Part shown: piece after piece, positions 12,701-25,200 of the stretch | Layout: every line of letters starts with the position of its first letter | Numbering within the stretch: the stretch's first letter is position 1 | Origin: Vanilla planifolia | Taxonomy: Eukaryota > Streptophyta > Magnoliopsida > Asparagales > Orchidaceae | Assembly: GCA_023846275.1 (NCBI GenBank) | Contig: JAIUJO010000161.1 | Location: forward strand, 350,558 to 414,557 | Length of the DNA stretch: 64,000 nucleotides | Direction: 5' to 3' | Program-made: the position numbers and the translations under genes | The notes under the pieces: generated by a model | The model's input: the letters and a program-made list of their open reading frames with translations, nothing else | Told to the model about the DNA's origin: nothing | Database searches by the model: none

Positions 12701-15700
12701 TCTCATTTTTTCAAATTTTTTTCTTTCAGTTTATTGCATTACAATGTCATTTTGAATCTTCTCTTGTGTGACATTGTCACCTTGATTTTCATAAATTATA
12801 TTGGTTGAATATATATCATTTGGCATTTAATACTTATTAATTTGACATTAATTTAAAAAATAATATTACTTATTCTTATTTATTTTTGTAACTTGTTATA
12901 CTTAAAATGAAATCTGAGCAAAATGAAAATAATAGTTTTTTATTGGTCTAGATAAGCAATATCAAATTAAATATTTTTTTACGACATTTTTAAAAATTTT
13001 AGTTTTTAGCTAGCTTTATGTGATAGTTTCATTTATAGATGATGTAATGATCATGGATGTTTATCTAGTATAACAATATTTGTTTAATTTACCACATTTT
13101 AGTTTTATTATATATTTACTTAACATTAAAAGGGCAATAAATTAAAATTTATGCCTACTTAATTTTGTAATTCATTGTAATTTCCAAAATAAGCACAATT
13201 GTGATGTAACAAATGTGCTTGGATTCAACTTGATAACTTCTACATAATTAATTATTCATTTTTTATTTATAAATATTTTATTTTTAAAAATATACTAGTT
13301 TTACTTGACGTTTTATTTTCTACCTATTGTTAGCAAATGAGGATACTATACTACATTTCTTTATGTCTTGGAATGCAGTATTTTCGTACAATTTATCTCA
13401 TTTTGTAAAATGTTTCATTGTGTAACACTCAATATCCTATCCTATGACCATCACTCGAAATTTGTTATACAATGTTTCTTCAATTTATGTCATTTAAACT
13501 TTAATAGAAATTTTATCATGATTAAATGAAGAATTTTATTATTATCTATTCTTATTTTATTTTTGTAATTGATAACAAATGCAAATGAGGACAAATAAAT
13601 AGGAAATAGACTTGGTTTGTGTTGTCTTGAGGACACCTACCAAACTAAATACTATGTTTTATATTTTTAATGATTATGGTGAACTTTACAAGACTTTCAA
13701 ATAATATCTTATTTCATAATTGAGTTTATGATGCTTGATGAGCTCATTTTAATAGAATAACGTTCACATTAAATTTATCTCATTTTTACAAATTTTTTCA
13801 TTGAATTGGTCTTGTACTATTAAACATAAATTCTACTCTAGTGTCGTGTTTACATTGTCTTTTATTGCTTATGTTACGTTATTTATTTTATTGTAGATTA
13901 GTAGAATATTTAAAAAATAATTTATAAATATTAATGCTTATTTAAATAGGTATATACTATTATTTCTTTTGTTAATTTTTTATAATTGAAAATAAGGTAT
14001 GATTGAGATGGAAAATTATTTTTTGACTCATCTGAATGAAATAAATCGAAATAAACACTTATTTTTATATTTTGAAAAATTTTATTTAGAAAAATCATGC
14101 ATAATTGTGAGATATTTTTATTTACAAATGATTTGTTTGTCAAGGATGTTAGTGTTGATTATTTCTCTTTGATTATGTTATATTACTACTAAATTCTAAT
14201 TATTGTCTCATGTAACCTTCAAATGACATTAATTTTGTTATGTTAAGGTTATTCAATTTAATTTTTTTGAAGATTTATATATATATATAATTATTATTTA
14301 AATAATATTTTTTAATTTATTCTTTAATTTTGTAATTCATAGTTACTCTGAAATGATTCCATTTATGTTATAATAGACCCTATTTTAATTTTCTCAAAAA
14401 GCTCTATCAGATTAAAAATATATTTTTATATTTTCAAATGTTTTACTTTTTATGCTTTTATCATGATTTATGAGATGTTTTGATTTCTACCTTATTTGAT
14501 GATTAAGAAGTTAATGTTTATCTCTTTAGTTTCTTTCAATGCAACTTGTTCACACGATTTAATTGGTTCTTGAAATATTTCTCTCACTTGGTGATATTGC
14601 TATGAAACACTAATTTTCCATTCATTTCTCATTTATATTTTTTTTTTCAAAATTTCATGTTTACAATTTATCTATATTTTTTTATTATATATTTAAATGA
14701 AATTTGAAAATTTTAATATTACTTATGCTTATTAGGATTGATAATTAATAATAATTGCAAATGATATTCGAACAAAATGAAAGTAATGTCGCTCAAAATG
14801 ACTTGATAAAATATATCTTATTTAATATTAACTTTTTATTTTTTAAATATTTTATTTTTTACGATTTTTTGAGAATGTTTCTGATATTTTGATTCACTCA
14901 TGATATGATGAATGGTGATTTTACACTCAATTTCATTAGTGTCTTGGGATGCCAGTGTTTCAATTAATTTGTCTCATTTGTACAAATGATTTTCGAATTT
15001 CTTGTAATGTCATGAAAATGTTATTCTCTTGTTATTTGACCTATGGATTATTTTCATTTGACTATATTACATTTCATAATTTTATTAGATTTAGGCATTA
15101 ATATATATTCATTCAAAATTAAAAGAATATTTTTTTAGTTATTTTTCTAATTTTTGTTGTTATTCATAGTAATCTTGGACAAGGCCTAATAGGGACTTAA
15201 TAAACACCATTGGAGTCATCTGAATGACCTCTATCTAATTAATTATTTATTTAAATATTTTCAAATATTTTATTTTCTTAGGTTTTTGCATGTCTTATGA
15301 TAGGTTTGATTCGTACCTAATTTGATGGTTGAAGGCATTAGAGTTATCCTTATTAGTATCTTTGAACGAAACTTTTTTTTGGAGAAGTTGCCTCATTTCT
15401 TAAAATTTTTTGCATTGATTTGGTTGCATCAATAAGTAACTCTAAATCTCTGATGTGACTTTTGTGTCAATTTACTATCACCACATTATATTTATTTAAT
15501 TTATCTTGCTTTAGCTTTAATATATATTTACTTAACATCAAAATAATAATTTATTATACATTGCACTTAGTTTCTTTGTTAATACACAAAATTGAAATGT
15601 GACCAAATATTAATGAAACAAACATTCTTGGAAATATCTTAACAATCTCTATAAAATAATGTATACCTTTTTGTCTATTTAAATATTTTTTTATAACTTT

Positions 15701-18700
15701 TTTGCCCACTTTCCAAGACTTTTTATTTCTACGTAAATTGATAATAATGGAAGCTACATTTATCTTCTATGTATCTTGGACTTTAATTTTCATATAAAAC
15801 AATTCTAATTTCTTGAAATTTCTTTCTTTCATTTGGCTATATAATAATAAAAATTGAGTTCTCTCCTATGACATTAACATGCTTTTGATTAGGTTATGCA
15901 TAAAGCATCAATTTATTTCATTTTAGTTTTAAAGTGTTTAATTAAAAGTAAATTAATAATTTATTTTATTTATTCTTAATTTATTAGGTAACTTATAGTA
16001 ACTTTATAGAAGATTTGGTCGACATATGTGAAACTTCATTGGACTAGTCTCAATGGACACCATATAATTAAATTGTATTTTTAATTTTTATGAAATATTT
16101 ATTTTCTATAGTCTTGGCACTCTTTATTTGACATTTAGAGTTTGTAGCTTTTTAGATAATCGTAGATGTTGGGCATGATCTCAGTTTTACCCTGCAATTC
16201 AACTTTCCAATAATTCATCTCAATCCCTCAAATGTTTCACTTAATTTTATTTTATTATTTTGAAAAATTAAATTTTCTTTCAAGCCACCTATACATACAT
16301 TTGAATTAGTTATATTATATTACTTCAATTTATCTCATTTTAGGAGAAAACTTAAATTAACCTAATATAAAAATTGTAATTTATTATATTATATTTAATT
16401 AGTTTTGCATTTTGTAGTAATTATACATGAGATTTGAATGAAGAAAAAAAATGTTGTTACATTGATTTTAATGAGATCAACATAACTAAAAATATATTTT
16501 AAAATTTTTAAATATTTTAGTTTCTAAGAGGGGTTTTGAGTCTTCCAGGAATAGACATCATCGTCGTTCCACTCAACCTTCTTAATATTTTGGAATGCAT
16601 ATTCCTCTTAAAACTTATGTCATCTTCCTACAAATTTTTTGCTTTGGTCTTCTGATATTACTAAAATTGTAATAGTACTATCATGTGATGTAAACATTAC
16701 CTTAATTTCGTTATAATACATTGCTTAAGTTAATATAATTTTAGTTTTTATATATATTAACCTCTATAAATTTGAATAATATTTAAATAATATAAAAAAA
16801 ATATTTTATTATTATTATTTTGTTATTTACATTTGTAATTCATACTTATTCTAAACATGGTTAATTCAAGATAAAATAAAGTTCGTTGGAACCATCCACA
16901 TGAATTCTATCAAATTTAATATTCATTTTTATACTTTTAAATATTCAATTTTCTAGTTTTTTCCCGCATTTTACATGCTACTTTAGCTTGTGCAAAATTT
17001 AATTATCATGGTTCCTACACTTGATCTCTTTATTATCATAGAATGTAACTTTCTTGTGCAATTAATCCCTTTTCTTCAATTTATTTCCTTAGATTTGTTT
17101 ATTTTACTAAAGAATTCTAATTCTATGACCATTGACTTTCAAATTGATTTGAATATATAACACCACTTTAATTTATCTCATTTCATCTTTAAATATTTTT
17201 TGCTATTATTAAAATATTAGAATATTCTTATTTGTTCATATTTACTTTGATAATATATGGTAACTCCATAATAGGCTTCATCAAGAAGAAACGAACAATG
17301 AGAAACTCATCTCAAGGAGATTTATCTAGTTAAATATTGAAATTTACAATTTAAAATTCTTTTTTTTAGGACTTTAGAATGTTTTTGGAGACTTTTTAAT
17401 TCGTACATGATTTGAAAAACAAGCTTGTTAAGCTCAGTCTGCATAGTGTCTTAGAAAAAAAAATTTCTATGCAATTTATCAAATTTCTTAAACATTTTAA
17501 TTTTTTAATTTATTAAATTACTATGTTAATCTAAATAATATCTTGTGAAACCTTCAAATTACCTTGACTTAGTTACATTATATTTGTTTAATTTATCTTA
17601 TTTTAACTTCAACATATCTTTACATTATGATGAAATGAGAATTTTTTTGTAAATATCCATTTTAATTTTTTTAAAATCTTTTAGTTTTAGGATTTTTGCA
17701 TGATTATAAGACATCTTGATTCATACTTAATTTGATGTTAGAGGATATTAAATATGATCCACTTACAACCATATCATACAAATTCCCCAAAAAAATTTAT
17801 CTAATATTTCTTAAATGTTTCCTTAATTTTGCCATAATACTAATTAAATATATGTCATATTTCTTATGACCAATACATTTCTTTGATTTTTTTTATTTTA
17901 TCACATAAATTTATTAGATTTGAACTATAATATGTATTTACATTATACTAAGATAATAATTTGTTATTGCTTCTAGTTATTTAGTTTATTAATTCATAGT
18001 AATTTGAAATGAGATTTGATTAAGATAAAGAAAACTTCATTTGAATAGTCACAATGAGCTCTATCTAATTATACAATACTTTTTCATATTTCTAAATAAG
18101 TTTTTATTTTTCATTGTTTTCATATGCCTTACAAAATATTTTTATTCACACATAATTTGATGATTCAGACTATTAGACCATACTTCATTAATATCTTTAA
18201 ATGAAACTTGAAATTACTCAACTATAATTATTAATAATACTATGAAACTAAAATTCTCCTTTGATACGACCTTTATATCACTTTTATTTGGTTACTTTTA
18301 AATTTCTTCAATTTATATCTATTTTACTTTAATATTTATATACTTATTATGTAAAAAGTGACTCACTATTATTTAGTATTATTTATTATCGAAATTTTTA
18401 GAAATTCTAACGTGGATCAATTAAGAAAAAATCAATGCTATTGGACCCTTCTTGTTGTGCTATATTAAATAAGACAATTAATTTTTTATTATTAATTTTT
18501 TATTTTCTAACATTTTTGCTTTCCTTTCATGAAATCTTTATTGTTATCTAATTATACAATTGAGAATATTTCACTTGATATCCTTGGTGTCATGGGAAGA
18601 AATTTTCTTATGTGATTTATTTTATTTCATCAAAGTTTTTGCTCGAGTTTATTATATTACTATGATACCCTAATTCTCTCCTCATAACCTAAACATAACA

Positions 18701-20690
18701 TCAATTTTTTTATATTAAGTTTTTTAATTTTTTTTTAGATTTATTATGTTTTTATTAATAATAAAAAATAATTTATTTTTTAAAAATTTGTAATTTACAT
18801 AAATTCCAAAGAAATGATCAAGACAGAACAAAGAAGGTTAGACTCTGGAAAAATAATTTTATCCAATTAAGTTTTGATTTTTATATTTTTTTATACTTTT
18901 TTGTAATATCTTTGCATGTTTTATAATGAATTTATATTTGTAGATGATTTGGTGATGAAGAATGTTACATTTTATTTCCTTAATATCTTGCAATGCAACT
19001 TTTTCCAAACTGTATATCTCATTTCATGAAATGTTTTCTAAAGATTTCGTAACATTATATTTTTTAATTTATATAATTTTAACTTAATATATATATGAGC
19101 AATAATAAAAAATATTTTATGTTTATGTTTGATTATCCACATTTCTAATTAGGGTTAAATTCAAAAAACATCTAATCGAGATGACACAAATTGATTTTAT
19201 AAATTTTGTTTTCTAGTGTTTTTGCATGTTTTATAAGACATTTGAATTCGTAACTCGTTTGATGATAAAAAAAGTTACACTTTATGCCTATAATACCTTG
19301 AAATGCGAGTTTTTTTTGTAAATTATCTAACTATTTCCTAACATTACACTTTTATTTGGTTATATTAAATTGCAACTTTAAACCTCTTATAGTATCAAAT
19401 TTACATCAATTTCATTTTCTAATGTTATATTGCATCAATTTACCTTATTTTAGCTTTAATCCATATATTTGTATAATACTAATTTATTTATTATTATGAA
19501 TGTTTTTTTATCAATCATAGTAATTAAAATTAACATGTAATCCAGATGAAACTAACAATGTTGGGCTTATGTTAATGACCTCTATTAAAAAATATATTTC
19601 TATATATTTTTTAAAACTTTTTATTTTTTAGTGCAATATTTACAAGGTATTGAATTTATAATTGATTTTCTAATCATGGGTTTTTATATGACGCTCTTAC
19701 TAAAGAGAAATGAAACTTTCCTACACAATTTAACTTATTCTTTCAATTTATTGACTTTGATTTGCTTATATGTCTTTTATTTAGTTTGTCAAACTTTAGC
19801 AATATTATATTATAGATAATATTAAAATTAATATCATTGGGCTCATCTTGATGTCCTCTATTTAATTAAATATTTTATTTTATATTTTAAATTATATTTT
19901 CCAAGACTTTGTCATGCATTTGTAGTTGTTTTGAGTCATACATGCATGAACATTATAGAAAATTATAATCCAATCCCTCAATATCTTCGAATGTAATTTT
20001 TTTGGTATAATTAATTTTGTTTCTTCAAATTTTTTTCTCTAATTTGGTTATATTTTCATATGGCCCTGAAATTGTAATTGTATGACTTTTACGATGCTTT
20101 ATTTGGTTATACTATATTCCTTAAATTTATCTCATTTCTAACAAAATATATATTTACCATTTAATAAATAGTGTTATAATTTTATTTATTATTATTAAAT
20201 TTATAATTTACCACAATTAAAGTCATATTCTAGTGAAGATGTAAGACAACTCTTTACACTCATTTCAAAAAGCTTTGTTAAATGAAATATTACTTTTTAT
20301 GTTTTTAAGTATTTTTTCTAGTGTTTTGCATTACCATATAAGAAATTTCACTTTGTACCTAATTTAATTATCTAAAATGATACACAGGATTTATAAAGTA
20401 TCTTTGAATGAAAATTTTTTATATAAATTATCTCATTTCCTTATAGCTTTTTCTTTTATTTGGTTATATCAATATTTAGTTATACATTGATTTGATTTTG
20501 TTGTATTACGTTACATGAGTTCAACAAATTTATTATTATTTGTGCTTATTTACTTGGTTAATTCACATTAATTTCAAACATTGCCCAATTCAGAATTAAC
20601 AAAAAATCATTTGATTCAAGTCGAACAGCTCTATCCAATTTAATATCTATGTGTATATTTTTTATTTTTTTATTATTTTGCACAATTTCA
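6786..20690 (-). repeat. 410-bp satellite, main inverted block (about 35 monomers)
   Basis: Reverse-complement monomers run continuously. The box corresponding to 'agctctatctaattaaat' recurs near 7135, 7545, 8325, 8935, 9364, 9760, 10175, 10694, 11095, 11450, 11725, 12120, 12530, 12950, 13230, 13635, 14035, 14395, 14805, 15225, 15640, 16055, 16470, 16900, 17315, 18055, 18455, 18850, 19580, 19850, 20265 and 20625. Most intervals are 350-425 bp. Shorter ones (for example around 8325-8520, 10175-10370 and 19580-19850) indicate internal deletions. No repeat boundary preserves long identical stretches, so the array is old or poorly homogenised. The few short frames here (for example 7314-7562 and 10655-10855) cross monomer landmarks and are not genes. 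The block ends near 20690, where 5S-array spacer begins. Confidence 0.9.
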
Positions 20691-22084
20691 AAAACATTAA
20701 ATTTTTTAATAACATGTTAATTTTATAAATTTAAATGATTATGAGTTATAGTTTTCAAAAACTATTTTTATTTAATTATTATTAGCAAATTTATAATATT
20801 TTCTTTTAAAATCATGCAATAAAAAATATGACACATGTGATATAATAATAAAGTAACTTTAATATAGTTTAATAGTGAGGAAAATACATATAAAAATAAT
20901 AAATTAGAGTTAATTTATGTTCATTATAGTATATATATATGTTCATAATATTAAATTATAAAATATTAAAAATCTAAAATAAATTATTAGTGTTAAATAT
21001 TATTTATTTTTAATATGTATATTATATTATATAAAGGAAAAGTATCAAAACAATTATAATATTAATTATTTAATAACTTTTATAATAAAATGTGAAAAAA
21101 ATAATATTAAATTAACAGTCAAAAAAATTTATAAATATTTGTAATATTTTGAAATAATAATAAACATAAAAAATATTTTTATACTTTTTGTTATTAAACA
21201 TTAGAAATGATTAACTTAAAATGTTTAATAAATATTTTAAATTTAATTATTGACGTTTTAATTTTATGTATCTTTTCTCTCACTTTTTTTAATTTATCTT
21301 AATGTCTCAAATTTTATAAATTTCGTCGGACTGTTATTATCATACTTTTATTTTTCTCTTCAGTCTTTTTACAATTGAACTCTTTTTTTTTGTTTTTATC
21401 TATTTCACTTATTTATTTGTTTTCTCTCTTCAATGTTCTCCCTTTAATTTTCTTCTTAATTAGATCATCTCCCTCTATTATTATTCTCTTATCTATTTTT
21501 CTCTTATTAATCAGTTAATTTTTCTTTTTTTACAAATAGTTATCTCAATCTCAATTATCTCCTTTTGAGCTCATCATTTAATAATATTAAGGAGATCTGC
21601 TATCACACATAATCTAATTTTATTATTTATATTTTTTTATTTAATTTAATGATTTATTTTTAAGAATAATAAGATAATAAAAGAATTCTCGTGTATCGAT
21701 GACGACATTAAAAAATTTTTTATGTAATTTTATATTTATTTAATATAAATAATATATTTATATAATAATATATTATGATCTATAATGGGCATAAATTTTT
21801 TTTGAAAGTATATATGGTTGATAAATTATATTAATAATAATAAATTATAATTTTTTATGTTTATAATGATATGTAGATTCCCTACGTTTACTTTTTTAAT
21901 ATTGAATTATTATATTATAGAATATTGGAGATTAAAAAAATATTTTATTAATTGTCAAAATGTTTGACATATTGGTAGTATTCAAAAATAATAATAAGAA
22001 TCAAATAATTTTTATATTATATTATTACTAAATATTATATGTTACTTACATATTATAATTTATAAATATTATAAATTAAATTAG
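20691..22084 (+). repeat. 5S-array entry: partial B3 spacer plus C monomer that lost its 5S
   Basis: 20691-21263 matches the spacer that follows the B3-class 5S relics at 33551-34179 and 40041-40639 ('catgttaattttataaat', 'aaaatctaaaa...aatattattt'). So the array begins in mid-unit. A pyrimidine-rich block at 21264-21560 then starts a C-class monomer. This monomer runs to 'gttgataaattatatt' near 21830 and jumps directly to downstream spacer, so the 5S-derived segment is deleted. Confidence 0.7.
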
Positions 22085-22751
22085 TCAACTTTTTATACTT
22101 CATTTTTTTCACCTTTTCTCTTTTTCTCAATGTCTCTAATATTCTCCATTTTGTTATGTTTCTTTTGTGCTCTCAATTTACACTATCCATGTCTTCTTTT
22201 TCTTTCTCTCTCTTTATTTTTTTATTTGTTATTCTATCTCATTTATGTTCTCTCTTTTGTTTTACTCTTTACAAGATCATCTCTTATCTCTCCTTATTAT
22301 CATTTTATTCTCTAGTTTGCACTTATCAATCCTGGCTGTCTTTCTTTTATAAGATTATTATCTTAATCATTATTATCTCTTTTATTGCTCATCAATTATA
22401 AACATTTAAGTGATGTCTTCTATTGCATAATCTAATATATAATATTTGAAATAAATAAATATTTTATTATTTACACATATCAAGTAATTTAATTTCTTAT
22501 TCTTAATAAATGATAATATAATAAAGGAATTTCTTATGTATTTATGCCAATGTTATAAAAAACTAATAGTTTATTTTATTTTTTCTTTGTTTTATATAAA
22601 TTAAAAAAATTGATATTATAATATAATATGATAAATATGATAAGCATATAAAAATTTAAAGTGCATTTATTTGTTAATTTAAAAAGTTTTTAAATGGTTT
22701 ATTTTTTGAAAATAATAATCAAATAACAATGATTTTTATCTTTTGCAAGCA

Positions 22752-22870
22752 TTTGCAACGACACTAGTGTTATAGCATCAGATCCTTTTAAAAAAGCTCC
22801 AAAGCTAAGCAAGCCTAGGCGGCAGAACTAATGGGTTTGGTCACCTCTAAAGAAATCCTCGTGTTGCAAG
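22752..22870 (+). pseudogene. 5S rRNA-derived relic, class A
   Basis: The full length of plant 5S can be followed, from 'gcaacgacactag' (5' stem) to 'aaatcctcgtgttgca' (3' stem). Box A region reads 'caaagctaagcaagcctagg' and box C region reads 'actaatgggtttggtcacc', with the class A G-to-C change in GTGAC. There are many substitutions relative to functional 5S, so it is not expected to be transcribed or assembled. Confidence 0.75.
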
Positions 22871-23598
22871 AACTCCTTTTCCTCATGAAATTAAATTTAA
22901 TTTAACAAGATGTTTGAAGTGAGGCTCATTAAGTGGGAGTGGAGAGGTGAATTGCTATGAATAAAACTTTGATTTATTACAAAATATTTCAACACAATAT
23001 TTATAGTTATTTTCAATAAGGTTTAAAAAATTATAAAAGTGAATATATATTAAATTAAAATTTATTTCAGCAACATATTAAATTTAATAAAAGTCCTGTA
23101 ATTAAAAAATAAATAATAATTACAAATATATAAAAAAATTTATGTTGTTCAAGTAAGAATACAAGCTTACATTGACTCGAACAAAAAATAAGGCAACCAC
23201 AACACAATATAAGCCTTCCCTCAATAGAGGGGTGGGCTAAACCCTCACAACAAAGAGACAAATATGATAGACTACTATGATGTTATAACGAAATGCATTG
23301 AGCAACCTATATAGCCTTAAAATGAAACAAAATGGCATAAAAAGAAAATCATTCAGCTAACCAAAATAAAAATTAATAAAAAAATACTATGCTTTACGAA
23401 ATCATTATATAGGCACAAGTATCTTAATTAAATGAATTAAAGATCAAGAAAATTAATAACTTAGCTCAATTGAGAAGGAAAATAATTTCAAGTGTTTGAT
23501 GAGTGAGTGGTGCAATAGCATATAAAAATGATTATCGAATTTAGCTGCTAGTGACTAACATATTTTATTTGGATCACACAGAAATATTTTCTTTTTTT

Positions 23599-23629
23599 AA
23601 TGCTTATAAATATCCTATTTATAAGCATT
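23599..23629. other. Perfect 14-bp hairpin in A spacer copy 1
   Basis: AATGCTTATAAATA (23599-23612), loop TCC, then the exact reverse complement (23616-23629). The corresponding places in copies 2-4 ('cttatttatatgcatttat' and similar) keep only the right half, so the palindrome is specific to this copy. Confidence 0.8.
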
Positions 23630-24092
23630 AGTAAAGACTCAAAGTAGTTACCGAAAAGACAATTTAGTAGTAATACCTTTTGATGGTTTTAAGATTCTTT
23701 AATTAGCAAATAAAGAAATAAAAACTTTCAAATGTCTTAAAATAATGGCTAAAAAAGTTTTTGCAAAGAATCATTCCATCAAAACGCTCAGAGATAGTTT
23801 TATCTCTAAAACTGTGCAGTTAAACTTATGCCAACAAATATGCGCCTTCATATATATGAATTTTATTGGGTCGGTTAGATGAGAATCATGATCTAATAAT
23901 GAGATTTAGTTGTCTGTAGGGCAAAATATGGACCGTGTGATTGGGACGTACCGCGATTAGACTGTTGAAATAATTAGTGGTGTAAAAGTTAAAATACGGG
24001 GGAGATCTTTCGATCAAAAAAATGCGTCATCTTGTGGATTATCTTAATCCTACAATTTAGGAATTCATGGTGTAGAATAGTTTGTGATATTA

Positions 24093-24134
24093 GTCCCACA
24101 TTGCTTGCTGGTGCCATGCCTTTCTTGTTATAGG
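24093..24134 (+). promoter_or_regulatory. Relic snRNA-type promoter: USE plus TATA, copy 1
   Basis: GTCCCACATTG at 24093-24103 differs from the plant snRNA upstream sequence element RTCCCACATCG at one base. TTATAGG lies at 24128-24134, leaving 24 bp between them. In plant snRNA genes about 23-24 bp is the Pol III arrangement and about 33-34 bp the Pol II one. A start would be expected near 24155-24160, and a run of seven T at 24234-24240 could end a transcript of about 75-80 nt. No known RNA is recognised. Confidence 0.5.
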
Positions 24135-25083
24135 TATTTTCGTGACTGACATTTCTACCAGTTAACCTCGATAGCGGTCCATTGATGAGTACACAGTCGA
24201 GTCACATGACTGATTAGCAAGCGGGTTGCGTAGTTTTTTTAATTTCTACAGTGATTTTTTGTTTTCCGATTAAAAAAGGTAATGTTTGGAATTTATTGGG
24301 TGCCATTTAGAACTCGTTACCATTGAAACATTGTGGTTCATAATGGTTACCTATGCTTTTGGGGGGTAATAAAATAATTTTTCTTAAATATTTCAATTTT
24401 TCTTAATATCAAACACGTTTTATTACTTCTTTTCTCTCTCATATTATCACTCATTTTTTTTGTTTTCACTCTCTATCTTGTCATAGTCTTCTTGGACTCT
24501 TCCGTTGTTTTGTTGTTCTCTACTTTCTCATTTCTCTCTCTTTCACATTTTTATTTTTTCCCTTTAGATTTTTATGTTCTCTTTTTTTTTCCTCTTCAAT
24601 AGATCACCTCTCATCTTTCTTCATTATTATTTTGCTCTTATCAATCTATCACTTTTTCCCTTTTATAGGTTTATATTCTGACACTCTATTATCTATTTTT
24701 CATCTTATCATTTAATATTATTTGAGTAATCTCTTGTATTAAATAGTTTAATATATATATTTATGGCAAATATATATATTTATTTAATTTTATTCATTAC
24801 ATAATTTAATTTTAAATTTATAAAAAATATAATGTTATGGAATAAATTTTCATTTACTATTTTGTTTACTTTTTTGAAAATAGTAGTTTATGTAATTTTT
24901 TTAAACTTTCATAAAAAAAATAATTATATTTTATTGCTTTATATTATATTATATTATGAAATATAAGCTAAGTATAAAATTTAATTAAAACTTAATGCGC
25001 TTGATAATTTAGGAAATTTTTGAAATTATTTGTTACTATCAAAAAAATAATCACAAAATTATTATATTTGGTCCTTTCTGAGC

Positions 25084-25200
25084 ATGCTTAACTACACGAT
25101 AATTTTAGTATTGAATCTCATTAAAAATCCAATATTAAGCATACTTAGGTTAGAGTAGTATCAGTATTAGTGACCTCTTTAAAAATTCTAATGTTGAACA
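25084..25200 (+). pseudogene. 5S rRNA-derived relic, class B1
   Basis: The core 'gaatctcattaaaaatcc', 'attaagcatacttaggttag' and 'gtagtatcagtattagtgac' align in order with plant 5S. The 3' stem is poorly kept ('attctaatgttgaaca'). It shares the 'tattagtgacc' variant with the relics at 30838 and, less clearly, 37602. Confidence 0.7.

Larger units (their letters stand above)
22871..24404 (+). repeat. Class A long spacer, copy 1
   Basis: About 1.5 kb between the A 5S and the next pyrimidine-rich block, much longer than the roughly 600 bp spacer of other classes. Landmarks shared with the other A spacers include 'gtttgaagtgaggctcatta', 'gctaaaccctcacaacaaag', 'gatgagaatcatgatct', 'ggaccgtgtgattg', the USE/TATA pair and 'ttggaatttattgggtg'. 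It is richer in G+C than the rest of the array. A short minus-strand frame at 23067-23261 is not shared by the other copies. Confidence 0.8.

Noticed and set aside
23235..23246. GGGCTAAACCCT, resembling a plant telomere repeat or a telomerase RNA template
   Set aside because: It is a single occurrence about 850 bp upstream of the snRNA-type promoter relic, partly lost in the other A spacers, and not followed by further telomere repeats.
24174..24225. Box C/D snoRNA-like text in A spacer copy 1 (TTGATGA ... CTGA)
   Set aside because: The boxes are not present at the same places in copies 2 and 4, there is no clear terminal stem, and short motifs like these arise easily by chance.
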